Source of the DNA: Sphingobacterium hungaricum
GTDB taxonomy: Bacteria > Bacteroidota > Bacteroidia > Sphingobacteriales > Sphingobacteriaceae
Assembly (NCBI RefSeq): GCF_015210005.1
Contig: NZ_MU158698.1
Span: forward strand, 1,971,479-2,035,478
Direction of reading: 5' to 3'
DNA: 64,000 nucleotides
The notes under the pieces are model-generated. The model had not been told where the DNA came from, made no database searches, and saw only the letters and a list, made by a program, of their open reading frames with translations. Made by a program: the position numbers and the translations under genes. Positions 26,691 to 35,942 of this stretch are shown here, in pieces (the stretch's first letter is position 1; every line of letters begins with the position of its first letter).

Positions 26691-27962
26691 ATGTTGCAAG
26701 TTAGTTATATCCGAGAGCACAAGGATTATGTTTTGGAGCGTTTAGCGGTCAAGAATTTTACTGATGTTGCGTTAATTGATTCGATTATTGAGTTGGACGA
26801 TGAGCGCAAAAGAATTCAGAATGAATCTGATGCTATTGCTTCTGAAGCAAATGCTTCGGCAAAAATGATTGGAGATTTGATGCGCCAAGGAAAGAAGGAA
26901 GAAGCAGAAGAAATCAAATCCAAATCATCGGTATATAAAGAGCAAGTGCGCGAATTGACCGATAGATTGAGCGAAGTAGAAAAAGAACTGCTTTCCAAAA
27001 TCGTATTGGTTCCGAACCTACCGCATGTTTCAGTTCCTTTAGGAAAAACGCCAGATGACAATGAAGTGGTGTTGACACACGGTGAAATTCCGGTTTTCGA
27101 TACGCAAGCGATTCCGCATTGGGAATTGCTGACCAAATACGATATTGTTGATTTGGAATTGGGGGTTAAAGTAACAGGAGCTGGTTTTCCGGTGTATAAA
27201 GGAAAAGGTGCACGTTTGCAAAGGGCATTAATCAATTTCTTTTTGGACCAAGCTGGAGAGCAGGGTTACCAAGAATTGGAAGTGCCGATTATGGTGAATG
27301 AGGATTCTGCGTTCGCTACTGGCCAGTTGCCTGACAAAGAAGGACAGATGTACTATGTGACGAATGATGATTTATATTTGATTCCAACGGCAGAAGTTCC
27401 GGTAACAAATCTATATCGCGATGTCATTGTGAAACAAGAGCAATTTCCGATTCAGCATTGTGCCTATACACCTTGTTTCCGTCGTGAAGCAGGTTCTTAT
27501 GGAGCGCATGTCCGTGGATTAAATCGTCTTCACCAATTTGACAAAGTCGAATTGGTTCAGCTTGTACAGCCTGAAAAATCGTATGAAGTGATTGAAGAGA
27601 TGAGTAGCTATATCCAAGGTCTGTTGCAAAAGCTAGAATTGCCATACCGTGTATTGCGTTTGTGCGGTGGCGATATGAGTTTTACTTCTGCGCTGACTTA
27701 CGATATGGAAGTCTATAGCGCCGCGCAAGAGCGCTGGTTAGAGGTTTCTTCGGTTTCAAATTTTGAAACGTATCAATCCAATCGCTTGAAAGTCCGCTAT
27801 AAAAACGACGAAGGCAAAATGACTTTGGCGCATACCTTAAATGGTTCTGCATTGGCATTGCCAAGAATCGTCGCTTCTATTTTGGAAAATAACCAAACAG
27901 CAAACGGAATTCGCATTCCAAAAGTTTTGGTTCCTTATACTGGATTTGAGGTAATAAATTAA
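26691..27962 (+). CDS. serS: seryl-tRNA synthetase
   Basis: A 423-residue class II aminoacyl-tRNA synthetase. The first 100 or so residues are the long antiparallel coiled coil (ELDDERKRIQNESDAIASEAN, KEQVRELTDRLSEVEKELL) that grips the long arm of tRNA-Ser. The catalytic part has motif 1 (FFLDQAGEQGYQELEVPIMV), motif 2 (TPCFRREAGSYGAHVRGLNRLHQFDKVE) and motif 3 (HTLNGSALALPRIVASILEN). Length is normal. A strong terminator follows at 28010. Confidence 0.97.
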   Translation: MLQVSYIREHKDYVLERLAVKNFTDVALIDSIIELDDERKRIQNESDAIASEANASAKMIGDLMRQGKKEEAEEIKSKSSVYKEQVRELTDRLSEVEKELLSKIVLVPNLPHVSVPLGKTPDDNEVVLTHGEIPVFDTQAIPHWELLTKYDIVDLELGVKVTGAGFPVYKGKGARLQRALINFFLDQAGEQGYQELEVPIMVNEDSAFATGQLPDKEGQMYYVTNDDLYLIPTAEVPVTNLYRDVIVKQEQFPIQHCAYTPCFRREAGSYGAHVRGLNRLHQFDKVELVQLVQPEKSYEVIEEMSSYIQGLLQKLELPYRVLRLCGGDMSFTSALTYDMEVYSAAQERWLEVSSVSNFETYQSNRLKVRYKNDEGKMTLAHTLNGSALALPRIVASILENNQTANGIRIPKVLVPYTGFEVIN

Positions 27963-28009
27963 AAATTAAAAAGTAAAAATTTAAAAGCCTGCTAACGTCT
28001 TAATGGACT

Positions 28010-28047
28010 GCCCCCAAAAAGTTATACACTTTCTGGGGGCTTTTTTT
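28010..28047 (+). terminator. rho-independent terminator after serS
   Basis: GCCCCCAAAAAGT (28010-28022), loop TATAC, ACTTTCTGGGGGC (28028-28040), one mismatch in 13 pairs, followed by seven T. A classic intrinsic terminator. Confidence 0.85.
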
Positions 28048-28120
28048 GTCAAATATCTCATATCTCATATCTCATATCTCAAATCTCATATCTAATGTCT
28101 GAAATCTCATATCTCACATC
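28048..28120. repeat. short tandem CATATCT repeats
   Basis: Between the serS terminator and the methyltransferase stop the sequence is built of variants of TCATATCTCATATCT, about nine partial copies of a 10-base unit. No gene or clear structure; probably a slippage-prone spacer. Confidence 0.65.
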
Positions 28121-28123
28121 TAA

Positions 28124-28828
28124 TCACCCCTTCCTCGGTTCCATTCTGACAAGATATTGATCATTATCATCATCGAACAAAATCTGAACGACCCAATTTT
28201 CTTCTTTTGCGATCTTGATCAATTCATTCTGATCAATATAAAGCCAATTGAAGGGTTTGCCCAGTGTGCCTTTGTATTCATATTGGAAATGTATTTCGCC
28301 AAAATAATGATGGGGGTAGGGGATGCGGTACTCTTCGTATAAATAGGAAATATTCGACGAGTCGAATATCAATTGCCCTTTATCGGACAGTAAAGTTTTA
28401 GAATGGTTAAGCAGTTTTCTGAATCCATCTAAGTTTTCAGCGATACCAATCCCATTCATTAAAAACAGCAAGGTATCGTATTGTTTGTTTTCCAGTTGAT
28501 AAAAATCTTCTTCAATGACCTGTTTTACGCCTCTTTTCTTCATCACCTCACAGCTTGTCGCAGATATTTCTAAGGCATCCACATCAAAATTTTTGCTTTG
28601 CAAATACAGCGCATGGCTACCTACGCCCGCTCCCACATCCAGCACTTTGCCATCACAAAGGCTTAAAGCAATAAATTCCAGTTCTGGAAAATCCTCTTCA
28701 TCCCGAAAGAAAACCTCCACAGGCATTTCTTCAATATCTCCGTAACTGCTATGCAACAACAAAGGTTCCTTCAACTCACCTAATTGATGGAAATCATACA
28801 ATGCTTCTCCGTAAACGTCTCTTTCCAT
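28124..28828 (-). CDS. class I SAM-dependent methyltransferase
   Basis: A 234-residue Rossmann-fold methyltransferase: motif I KVLDVGAGVGSHALYLQ, motif II DVDALEISATSCEVMKKRG, and motif IV TLLFLMNGIGIAENLDGFRKLL. Substrate unknown. Its ATG (28828) directly abuts the stop codon of pncB (28829), so it is translated from the same mRNA, and a role in NAD or nicotinate metabolism is possible but not shown. Confidence 0.88.
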   Translation of the reverse strand: MERDVYGEALYDFHQLGELKEPLLLHSSYGDIEEMPVEVFFRDEEDFPELEFIALSLCDGKVLDVGAGVGSHALYLQSKNFDVDALEISATSCEVMKKRGVKQVIEEDFYQLENKQYDTLLFLMNGIGIAENLDGFRKLLNHSKTLLSDKGQLIFDSSNISYLYEEYRIPYPHHYFGEIHFQYEYKGTLGKPFNWLYIDQNELIKIAKEENWVVQILFDDDNDQYLVRMEPRKG

Positions 28829-29998
28829 TTAATCAATCATTAAAAATCGCTTCGCCATTCGTATTTCTTCTTCTTCACCAGTGTGCTTATTCGGCTCGTC
28901 TGACAACTTGATTACTGGCGTCCATTGCCCTTCATCTGGAAATGCTTCCGTCATTTTCAATACAATATTCATTCGGCTCAAGCCGACATCATTGGTGAAA
29001 TCTGTTCCTATACCGAATGAAAAACCAATTTTACCTCGGCAGAAATTCACAATCTTTTCCACTTTCTCATAATCCAATCCATCCGAAAAAATAATGGTTT
29101 TTGTCAATGGATTTATGCCTTTGCTTTCGTAATGAGCAATCGTCTTTTGCGCAAATTCGATAGCATCACCACTATCATGGCGTACGCCATCAAATAGCTT
29201 TGATAATTTTTTATCAAACTGCTGGAAGAAAACTTCTGTCGTATACGTGTCTGATAAAGCAATTCCTAAATCACCACGATACACATCAGACCAATGTTCG
29301 AGGCCCAAGAGGTTAGCCATCTTGTATCCATATTTTGCCGCATGGAACATAAACCACTCGTGGGCATGCGTTCCAATGGGTTTTGTTTCATATTTCATTG
29401 CAAAATGCACATTACTCGTTCCGATAAACGTATTAGATGGATGGTTTTTCAATGCCTGAATAACTAAATCATGCACTTTGTAGGAATGCCTTCTTCTGGT
29501 TCCGAAATCAGCAATCGTAATGGCTAGTTTATCATACTTATCCATTTTTTGATCGACGATATTCTTTACTTCACTGTCATCAACCCGTTTTTCTTCTAGC
29601 AATTCATAATGCAGTTCGCATATCAACGCCATAATCGGAACTTCCCACAAGATGGTTCTATACCAAAACCCTTCGATTTTGACCGAAAGTTCATCCCCAT
29701 GCTGTTCGATAGAAACTTCTTTTGGATTATAGCGATAGCCTTGCAGAAAGTCAAAATAGGCGGGGTCTATGTATGGACAGGTCTCTTGGAAATAGGATTT
29801 TTCTTCGTCAGATAATTTCAATGTCGCCATTTCATTGACCGCAGTTCTTAATCTATCGGCAAAACCTTCTGGAAATTTATGTTTTCCGCGATTGATAAAC
29901 TGATATCTCGCTTTAGCTTTTGGAAATAACTTAACCACGGCAAATTGCATCGTGAATTTGTAAAAGTCATTGTCTAGTATCGATACTAATTTTGCCAT
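28829..29998 (-). CDS. pncB: nicotinate phosphoribosyltransferase
   Basis: A 389-residue PncB. Seen motifs: YKFTMQFAV at the start, DFGTRRRHSYKVHDLV, TSNVHFAMKYETKPIGTHAHEWFMFHAA (with the His that is phosphorylated), VRHDSGDAIEFA and IIFSDGLDYEKV. It makes nicotinate mononucleotide from nicotinate and PRPP in NAD salvage. The long 5' leader (29999-30050) holds a perfect 7-bp inverted repeat described separately. First gene of a two-gene unit with the methyltransferase. Confidence 0.95.
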   Translation of the reverse strand: MAKLVSILDNDFYKFTMQFAVVKLFPKAKARYQFINRGKHKFPEGFADRLRTAVNEMATLKLSDEEKSYFQETCPYIDPAYFDFLQGYRYNPKEVSIEQHGDELSVKIEGFWYRTILWEVPIMALICELHYELLEEKRVDDSEVKNIVDQKMDKYDKLAITIADFGTRRRHSYKVHDLVIQALKNHPSNTFIGTSNVHFAMKYETKPIGTHAHEWFMFHAAKYGYKMANLLGLEHWSDVYRGDLGIALSDTYTTEVFFQQFDKKLSKLFDGVRHDSGDAIEFAQKTIAHYESKGINPLTKTIIFSDGLDYEKVEKIVNFCRGKIGFSFGIGTDFTNDVGLSRMNIVLKMTEAFPDEGQWTPVIKLSDEPNKHTGEEEEIRMAKRFLMID

Positions 29999-30025
29999 AG
30001 ATTTATCTTATTAGCTACAATAGAG

Positions 30026-30058
30026 TGGCGAACTTGCATTTATTCGCCAGCAAAAATA
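30026..30058 (-). promoter_or_regulatory. pncB leader: candidate -7 box and adjacent palindrome
   Basis: On the minus strand TATTTTTG (30058-30051) fits TAnnTTTG and lies 52 bases before the pncB ATG. Just downstream is a perfect inverted repeat, TGGCGAA at 30026-30032 and TTCGCCA at 30043-30049, which would lie at the very start of the mRNA. It could be an operator or a 5' hairpin. It does not match a riboswitch I know. Confidence 0.45.
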
Positions 30059-30062
30059 ACAA

Positions 30063-30094
30063 ATAAAAAAAAGCGGGCTAAAAAATCAGCCCGC
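30063..30094 (-). terminator. terminator of the DUF6600 gene
   Basis: On the minus strand GCGGGCT (30094-30088) pairs with AGCCCGC (30079-30073) around an eight-base loop, followed by a run of T (the A-run 30072-30063 on the plus strand). It sits 28 bp after the stop codon at 30122. Confidence 0.85.
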
Positions 30095-30121
30095 CAATTT
30101 GTTACAATTATAAGAAAAATT

Positions 30122-31624
30122 TTATCTGCTTCCTCTACCAGAACTTCTTTCAGAAGAACCGCTGCGCTGTGAAGAACCTTCACTTCCTCTAGCAGAACTA
30201 GAACCTCCAGAAGATCTGCTGCTCACGGATGAACCAGAGCTGCTGCGTTCTGTTGCTGGTGCACTTTGTCTTGCTGTACTAGAGCTTGACGAAGTACTGC
30301 GTTGCGCTGCAGGAGCACTTTGTCTAGTGTTTACTGTTCCAGAACCAGAGGATGCACTTCTGCTTGTCGGCTGTGTTGCTCGCGTATTACTCGATTGCGA
30401 TGCAGCATTTGTCGAACGATTCTGTGCTCCGGATTGAACTTGAGAACTTCCTTGTCTCTCTGCGCTACGTGTAGCAGCAGGAGTTTGTCTAGTTCCAGTT
30501 GTTGTTCCTGTCGAACGATTCACTCTCGACGATTGTCCAGCTCTGTTGTTCGTAGACGAATTTGACTGACCAGATCCTGTCGAGCGAGTCGAACGAGATG
30601 AGTTGACAGCTTCATTGTTGCGAGTCGACGTTGAACCTTGAGATCTGCCTTCAGCTTGACTATTCGAACGTGTAGTTACACGTGAAGAGTTTGAACTGTT
30701 AGTTCCGCTTCTATCTGTGGTCGAGCGATTTGTACCTGTCGATACATTTCCACGACCTGTAGTTCCTGTCGAACGAGTTGTTGTTCCGCTGTTCGCTCTT
30801 GTATTGTCTCTGCCAACTGTTGCATTCGAACGGTTGCTCGTGTTTCTTGAACTAGTTGTGCTCGTATTTGAGCGCACGCTTCTGTTCGCGTTGTTGTTGT
30901 CTTCAGGACGGTAAATGGATACACTGCGGTTACTTACACGAGTTGCACCAGGGCGACCTGAATTTTCAATATTTCTTACTGATACCGAACGGCCAATTGA
31001 ACGTTCAACATCGCGGCGGCTAGGGCCACCATAATATTTGTTGTTATTAACAATATACGTGTTGTTAATGATCGTCGTGCGGTTGTACACGTTGCGGCTA
31101 CCGTATGACCAATGGTTATAGATATTGCGGTCATAAATCCTACGATTAGGTAAAAATAACCACATATTCATTGGAAGTGCTACAGAAATCGATACGCCCA
31201 TTCTGTTGCGAGGTGCCATTGGAGCCCATCCATAATATCCGTTTCCAGAACGCCAATCTACCCAAGCTGGTCCCCATTCGTATCCCGGAATCCATCCCCA
31301 ACCGTTTCTGTTGGAGTAAACCCAGTTTCCATAATGGAAGGGAGCCCATCCCCAGTTGTAATTCGATACCCAAGTATTGCCGTATTGGGTCATTGCCCAA
31401 TAGCCATTGGTTCCGTAAGGACGGAAGTTGCGGTCTACATCCGGATACCAGATGTCACCGTAGTTCGGGTCAATGTCCCAATATCCATATGGAGATAACT
31501 CATCATAGAATAGATCTAATGAAACCTGGCCGTATCCCTGTGCAGAAGCTTTGTTCGCACTGAATAAATTCATCGTTCCGAAAAGGACGAAGAATAGAAT
31601 GAGTGATTTGTAGACTTTTTTCAT
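30122..31624 (-). CDS. DUF6600-like secreted protein with long Ser/Thr/Arg tail
   Basis: A 500-residue protein. Residues 1-28 form a signal peptide (FFVLFGTMNLFSANKASAQ). About residues 30-170 form a Trp/Tyr/Gly-rich domain (LFYDELSPYGYWDIDPNYGDIWYP, WGWAPFHYGNWVY, WGWIPGYEWGPAWVDWR), typical of DUF6600. The last 270 or so residues are almost only Ser, Thr, Arg, Asn, Gln and Gly, with repeats such as RSTGT, SSSS and QSAPA. The tail is strongly basic and probably disordered; a surface or matrix-binding role is a guess. A terminator follows. Length and tail composition should differ even between close relatives. Confidence 0.85.
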   Translation of the reverse strand: MKKVYKSLILFFVLFGTMNLFSANKASAQGYGQVSLDLFYDELSPYGYWDIDPNYGDIWYPDVDRNFRPYGTNGYWAMTQYGNTWVSNYNWGWAPFHYGNWVYSNRNGWGWIPGYEWGPAWVDWRSGNGYYGWAPMAPRNRMGVSISVALPMNMWLFLPNRRIYDRNIYNHWSYGSRNVYNRTTIINNTYIVNNNKYYGGPSRRDVERSIGRSVSVRNIENSGRPGATRVSNRSVSIYRPEDNNNANRSVRSNTSTTSSRNTSNRSNATVGRDNTRANSGTTTRSTGTTGRGNVSTGTNRSTTDRSGTNSSNSSRVTTRSNSQAEGRSQGSTSTRNNEAVNSSRSTRSTGSGQSNSSTNNRAGQSSRVNRSTGTTTGTRQTPAATRSAERQGSSQVQSGAQNRSTNAASQSSNTRATQPTSRSASSGSGTVNTRQSAPAAQRSTSSSSSTARQSAPATERSSSGSSVSSRSSGGSSSARGSEGSSQRSGSSERSSGRGSR

Positions 31625-31800
31625 GACCGTATATTTTAAATTATTACTAAATTCTTTTCCTGTTTTTATTCTATGACTTTAAAATATGTACCATGGTTTA
31701 ATTAATTATTTTTTCAATTTCTAAATCTTTATTGAAAATCATTTGTTAGTTAAAAAAATGCGAGTGCAATAAATTAAAGAATTGTGGAAACAAAAAGTTG

Positions 31801-31808
31801 TACATTTG
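31801..31808 (+). promoter_or_regulatory. candidate -7 box for the mlaEFD operon
   Basis: TACATTTG fits TAnnTTTG and lies 50 bases before the permease ATG. A TTG at 31782-31784 is 16 bases upstream, somewhat close for a -33 element. Confidence 0.5.
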
Positions 31809-31858
31809 TGCATTATTTTTTTTAATAAGGATTTAAAGTCCATAACTTCAACTTTTTG

Positions 31859-32617
31859 ATGAGAAATAAGTTTGAAAATCTCTTAATAGAATTTGCTCGA
31901 ATACATCGATTTAATGTTCGTTTTTTCAAGGAATTATTTACGCCGCCGTATGAAGTAAAAGAAATTATCAGACAATGTTATGAGATTGGATGGAAATCTT
32001 TTCCATTGATCAGCTTAACAGGTTTTATTGTCGGATTCGTTTTTACAAAACAGTCGAGACCTTCATTGGAAGAGTTTGGAGCGGCATCGATGCTTCCTGC
32101 ATTAATTTCAATTGCGATTGTACGTGCGTTGGCGCCTTTGGTGACAGCATTGATTGCCTCAGGAAAAGTCGGCTCGCAAATCGGTGCGGAATTAAGTTCG
32201 ATGAACGTAACGGAGCAGATTGATGCGATGGAAGTTTCCGGAACCAACCCTTACAAGTATCTTATTGTCAGTCGAGTAATTGCAACCACGTTTATGATTC
32301 CGGTTTTAACATTTTATGTGGCGGGAATCGGATTATTTGGTGGATATTTAAGTATTATTTCAAAAGATCAGCTAAGCATGCTTAGCTTTTTTACACAGGT
32401 ATTCGAATCGATTAAATTTATTGATCTCTTTGCGATGGTCTTTCGATCCATAGTATTTGGATTTACGATTGGAATGGTCAGCTGCTATGTGGGTTATTTT
32501 TCGAGTAAAGGAACTGAAGGTGTTGGTAAAGCAGCCAATTCTGCGGTAGTTGCTTCGATGTTTATCGTGTTTATTGAGGAGTTATTAATTGTACAGATCA
32601 TGGCTTTATTAAGTTAA
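31859..32617 (+). CDS. mlaE: MlaE-family lipid ABC transporter permease
   Basis: About 252 residues from ATG 31859. The family marks are visible: a cytoplasmic N-terminal amphipathic stretch, FPLISLTGFIVGFVFTKQSRP, GAASMLPALISIAIVRALAPLVTALIASGKVGSQIGAELSSM, and NVTEQIDAMEVSGTNPYKYLIVSRVIAT. Together with the next two genes it makes an Mla/Mce-type complex in the inner membrane that moves phospholipids between the membranes. No MlaB, MlaC or MlaA gene is adjacent. Confidence 0.93.
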   Translation: MRNKFENLLIEFARIHRFNVRFFKELFTPPYEVKEIIRQCYEIGWKSFPLISLTGFIVGFVFTKQSRPSLEEFGAASMLPALISIAIVRALAPLVTALIASGKVGSQIGAELSSMNVTEQIDAMEVSGTNPYKYLIVSRVIATTFMIPVLTFYVAGIGLFGGYLSIISKDQLSMLSFFTQVFESIKFIDLFAMVFRSIVFGFTIGMVSCYVGYFSSKGTEGVGKAANSAVVASMFIVFIEELLIVQIMALLS

Positions 32618-32618
32618 T

Positions 32619-33392
32619 ATGAAAAAGCAAGTTTTTGATATCAATTATGATGATTGTGTTGTCGATGTCCAAAATGTCTATAAATCATTTGGAGAGCGCG
32701 ATATTTTAAAAGGAGTTGATCTAAAATTATACAACGGGGAAAACCTAGTTGTACTTGGACGTTCGGGTACAGGTAAATCCGTGTTGATTAAACTGATTTC
32801 GGGTTTATTAAAACCAGATTCGGGCGAAATCGATGTGTTGGGCGAGCGCGTGAATGATTTAGATGACCGCGAATTGCAAAAGTTGCGTTTGCGCATTGGA
32901 TTTTCATTTCAGAACAGTGCTTTGTACGATAGTATGACCGTTCGCGAAAATCTTGAATTTCCATTGGTGCGCAATAAGCGAAATCTATCCCGTGCGGAGA
33001 TTGATAAAGCTGTGGAAAGCGTGCTTGAAGGGGTGGGATTGTCTTACGCCATCAATCAAATGCCTTCGGAATTATCTGGAGGACAAAGAAAGCGTATCGG
33101 TATTGCAAGAACATTGATTTTGCAACCAGACATCATGATGTATGATGAGCCGACTGCAGGTTTGGATCCCTTGACTTGTTTGGAAATCAATGAATTGATT
33201 AATCAGGTTCAGGAACAATATAAAACGTCATCGATTGTGATTACACACGATTTGGCTTGTGCTAAAATGGTAGGTGATCGAATTGTGATGTTATTGGATG
33301 GCAAGTTTGAAAGAGAAGGAAGTTTTGATAAAATATTTGATACAGAAGATGAGCGTGTCAGACCATTTTATGATTATAATTTTATTGTTTAA
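32619..33392 (+). CDS. mlaF: MlaF-type ABC transporter ATPase
   Basis: A 257-residue ATPase: Walker A GRSGTGKS, signature LSGGQRKRIGIART, Walker B IMMYDEPTAGLDP, switch His ITHD. The N-terminal stretch YDDCVVDVQNVYKSFGERDILKGVDL is typical of the MlaF/Ttg2A branch. It begins one base after the permease stop. It powers the lipid transporter from the cytoplasmic side. Confidence 0.94.
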   Translation: MKKQVFDINYDDCVVDVQNVYKSFGERDILKGVDLKLYNGENLVVLGRSGTGKSVLIKLISGLLKPDSGEIDVLGERVNDLDDRELQKLRLRIGFSFQNSALYDSMTVRENLEFPLVRNKRNLSRAEIDKAVESVLEGVGLSYAINQMPSELSGGQRKRIGIARTLILQPDIMMYDEPTAGLDPLTCLEINELINQVQEQYKTSSIVITHDLACAKMVGDRIVMLLDGKFEREGSFDKIFDTEDERVRPFYDYNFIV

Positions 33393-33400
33393 TTAAGTTT

Positions 33401-34402
33401 ATGAGTACACAAGATAATAAAAGATCGATTACAGTCGGGTTATTTGTTTTAATTGGATTGGTGATTTTAGTTGCCGGAATCTTAGTATTGGGCGGACAAC
33501 AGGGGAAGTTTAGAAAGAATTTGGTCGTGACCACCTATTTTGAAGATGTCAAAGGATTAAAAGTTGGAAACAACGTTTGGTTCTCTGGTGTGAAAGTGGG
33601 AACAATTAAAGAAATTACATTTCAAAGTATTGAAAATGTGAAAGTTATTATGCATATCGATGAGCGTTCAAGCGAATATATCCGTAAAGATGTAATCGCG
33701 AAATTGGGAACGGACGGTTTAATCGGTAACGCCATCATTAGTTTAGTTGGCGGAACGCATGATGCACCTCCGATTATGGATGGAGATATTGTTGTTTCCG
33801 AAAAAGGAACAGATACCGAAGCATTAATGGCTACGTTGCAGAAGAACAACGAAAACTTAGTGGATATCACGAAGAACTTTGCGATTCTATCAAAAGATTT
33901 AGTTGACGGAAAAGGACTTGTGGGCGCTTTGTTGTCGGATTCTTCAATGACCATGTCAATCAAACAATCTTTAATCACCTTAAATACGGTAATGTCAGAT
34001 GCGAACAAAGCTTCAGCTAATTTAGCTTTGTTGTCGAGCAAATTGAATAGCAATCAAGGATTAATCCATGATTTAACAACCGATACCGAAGTGTTCAATA
34101 GCTTGCGTAGCAGTGCTGCACAATTGCAAGGCGTTACACAAAGCGCATCGGCATTGATGGAAAATTTAAATGAAACGACTGCACGCTTGAACGATAAGAA
34201 CAATGCCGTTGGTGCATTGACCAATGACCCAGAAGTAGCGGATGATATTCGCCAAGTCATTAACAACTTAAATTCAAGTACCCAAAAATTAGATCAAAAC
34301 ATGGAAGCTTTGAAACATAATTTCTTATTTAGAGGTTATTTCAAAAAGCAGGAAAAAAACGCCGCGAAAAACAACACGGTTGTTACTGATACCGCTCGTT
34401 AA
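33401..34402 (+). CDS. mlaD: MlaD/MCE-domain protein
   Basis: A 333-residue protein with one N-terminal membrane helix ([23 protein letters not shown]) and a single MCE domain right after it ([43 protein letters not shown]). The C-terminal half is a long helical stretch (about residues 140-310) rich in Asn, Leu and Ser, as in the longer MCE proteins of Bacteroidota that may span the periplasm. Nine bases after the ATPase gene. Confidence 0.92.
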   Translation: MSTQDNKRSITVGLFVLIGLVILVAGILVLGGQQGKFRKNLVVTTYFEDVKGLKVGNNVWFSGVKVGTIKEITFQSIENVKVIMHIDERSSEYIRKDVIAKLGTDGLIGNAIISLVGGTHDAPPIMDGDIVVSEKGTDTEALMATLQKNNENLVDITKNFAILSKDLVDGKGLVGALLSDSSMTMSIKQSLITLNTVMSDANKASANLALLSSKLNSNQGLIHDLTTDTEVFNSLRSSAAQLQGVTQSASALMENLNETTARLNDKNNAVGALTNDPEVADDIRQVINNLNSSTQKLDQNMEALKHNFLFRGYFKKQEKNAAKNNTVVTDTAR

Positions 34403-34437
34403 TTTCCTAAATCCTGTAAATTCTAATTCGGATAGGC

Positions 34438-34445
34438 TATCTTTG
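34438..34445 (+). promoter_or_regulatory. candidate -7 box for the pseudouridine synthase gene
   Basis: TATCTTTG, 9 bases before the chosen ATG at 34455. It supports that start over the TTG at 34380 that would overlap mlaD, and implies a very short leader. Confidence 0.55.
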
Positions 34446-34454
34446 CCGCAAAGC

Positions 34455-35150
34455 ATGGAGTTGATAACAGAGAAAGATATTATTTTTGAAGACAATCATT
34501 TAATCGCCGTCAATAAGCGAGGTGGTGATATTGTTCAGGTCGATACAACAGGTGATACCTCGCTAGAAGAAATGACGAAGGCGTTTTTGGTGACCAAATA
34601 CCAAAAACCGAATGATGCATTTATCGGAGTTATCCATCGCCTTGACCGGCCAGTGAGCGGTCTGATTTTATTCGCTAAAACCAGCAAAGGGCTGGATCGG
34701 ATGAATCGCCTTTTTCATGATCGAAAGATAGAGAAAACCTACTTAGCTTTAGTAAAAAACAAACCAAATCAGGCTCAGGGAAAATTATCAAACTGGCTTT
34801 TGAGAGATCGAAAGAAGATGATTACTAAAGCTTACGACCGCGAGGTCAAGGGCGGAAGTTATGCTGAGCTGGATTACAAATTGATCGGATCGCTCGATGG
34901 TTTTTATTTGCTTGAGGTAAAGCCTTTAACCGGTCGTACGCATCAAATCCGTGCGCAACTTTCCTATATGGGCTGTCCAATCGTCGGAGACAATAAGTAT
35001 GGTTATCCGCGCGGAAGTTTAAGACGGACAATCTGTCTGCATTCTCGTTCTTTGGAGTTTGAACACCCGATTAAGAATGAAAATGTAATTATCAAAGCAG
35101 GTCTTCCGGATGATGGATTCTGGAACAAATTCAATGTTCTTCTGAAATAG
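34455..35150 (+). CDS. RluA-family pseudouridine synthase
   Basis: About 231 residues from ATG 34455. It has the catalytic-loop motif [22 protein letters not shown] with the essential Asp, the N-terminal strand [20 protein letters not shown], and the late motif [24 protein letters not shown]. It converts uridine to pseudouridine in rRNA or tRNA; the short form without an S4 domain gives no hint of the exact site. The gene is set apart from mlaD by a promoter-like box. Confidence 0.93.
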   Translation: MELITEKDIIFEDNHLIAVNKRGGDIVQVDTTGDTSLEEMTKAFLVTKYQKPNDAFIGVIHRLDRPVSGLILFAKTSKGLDRMNRLFHDRKIEKTYLALVKNKPNQAQGKLSNWLLRDRKKMITKAYDREVKGGSYAELDYKLIGSLDGFYLLEVKPLTGRTHQIRAQLSYMGCPIVGDNKYGYPRGSLRRTICLHSRSLEFEHPIKNENVIIKAGLPDDGFWNKFNVLLK

Positions 35151-35185
35151 GGCAGAATAGATTTTTTCGATGCTTTTATTATTCG

Positions 35186-35193
35186 TATTTTTG
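35186..35193 (+). promoter_or_regulatory. candidate -7 box
   Basis: TATTTTTG, matching TAnnTTTG, 48 bases before the ATG at 35242. It could drive the small membrane protein and DUF983 genes. Confidence 0.45.
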
Positions 35194-35241
35194 TAACACA
35201 CTAAATAGCATGTCTTTTGCTATTTGAAAAATGGGTTAACT

Positions 35242-35505
35242 ATGCATTCAGTTTTTAAGAAGTTTTTTCTTTTTATTGTTCTTTTTTCTTCGTTGTCTAT
35301 GCTTTCCATTGAGAGCCAAGCGCAATGTGCAATGTGTTCGTTAAATGCCGAAAACAGTACGATTGAAGGCAATACACAAGGAAAAGGATTAAATGATGGC
35401 ATTTTATTTTTGCTAGCAATGCCTTTTATTATTGGAGCAGGTGTGGGTCTTGTTTGGTATAAATATTATCGCAAACCATCTAAGCCAACTAATCCGCTGC
35501 TGTAA
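35242..35505 (+). CDS. small membrane protein with CAMC motif
   Basis: About 87 residues from ATG 35242 (a TTG at 35224 is also in frame). A signal-like helix (FFLFIVLFSSLSMLSIESQA) is followed by QCAMCSLNAENSTIEGN, with a CxxC pair, and a second membrane helix (GILFLLAMPFIIGAGVGLVWY) with a basic cytoplasmic end. I recall similar short proteins in Bacteroidota but know of no function. It lies 23 bp before a DUF983 gene. Confidence 0.7.
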   Translation: MHSVFKKFFLFIVLFSSLSMLSIESQAQCAMCSLNAENSTIEGNTQGKGLNDGILFLLAMPFIIGAGVGLVWYKYYRKPSKPTNPLL

Positions 35506-35528
35506 TTATCTGAACTGAACAATTACTT

Positions 35529-35942
35529 ATGGCTACTTCAAAATTTTACGCATTAACCCATTCTAAATGCCCGCGCTGTCACGTTGGCAAAATGTTTGAA
35601 GGTCCTGTTTATGGATTGAAAAAACAAAAAATGAATGAAACCTGCCCGCATTGCGGATTTAAATTCGAAATCGAGCCAGGATACTTTTATGCAGCGATGT
35701 ACGTTAGTTACGTTTTTTCGGTAGCTCAAATTGTTACCTTAGGATTGGCAACAGCTTATTTTACCCAAAGCGAATCGCCTTTTCTCTACTTAGGCGTTTT
35801 ATTTTTTACGATACTGGTATTCGCCCCCTTCAATTATCGGTTTGGACGATTGATTCTTTTGCATTACTTATCTCCGAAAGTAAAATATTCTCCCAAATAT
35901 GAGGAGCAAATCAAAGAATCCGAAGATCAACCTACTTCTTAG
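35529..35942 (+). CDS. DUF983 membrane protein
   Basis: A 137-residue protein with two zinc-ribbon-like pairs (KCPRCHVGKMFEG and CPHCGFKFEIEPG) and two or so membrane helices (YVSYVFSVAQIVTLGLATAYF and YLGVLFFTILVFAPF). This is the DUF983 layout. In many bacteria DUF983 genes sit beside cytochrome oxidase genes; here none is near. Function unknown. It overlaps the convergent DUF4286 gene by 11 bp. Confidence 0.85.
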   Translation: MATSKFYALTHSKCPRCHVGKMFEGPVYGLKKQKMNETCPHCGFKFEIEPGYFYAAMYVSYVFSVAQIVTLGLATAYFTQSESPFLYLGVLFFTILVFAPFNYRFGRLILLHYLSPKVKYSPKYEEQIKESEDQPTS

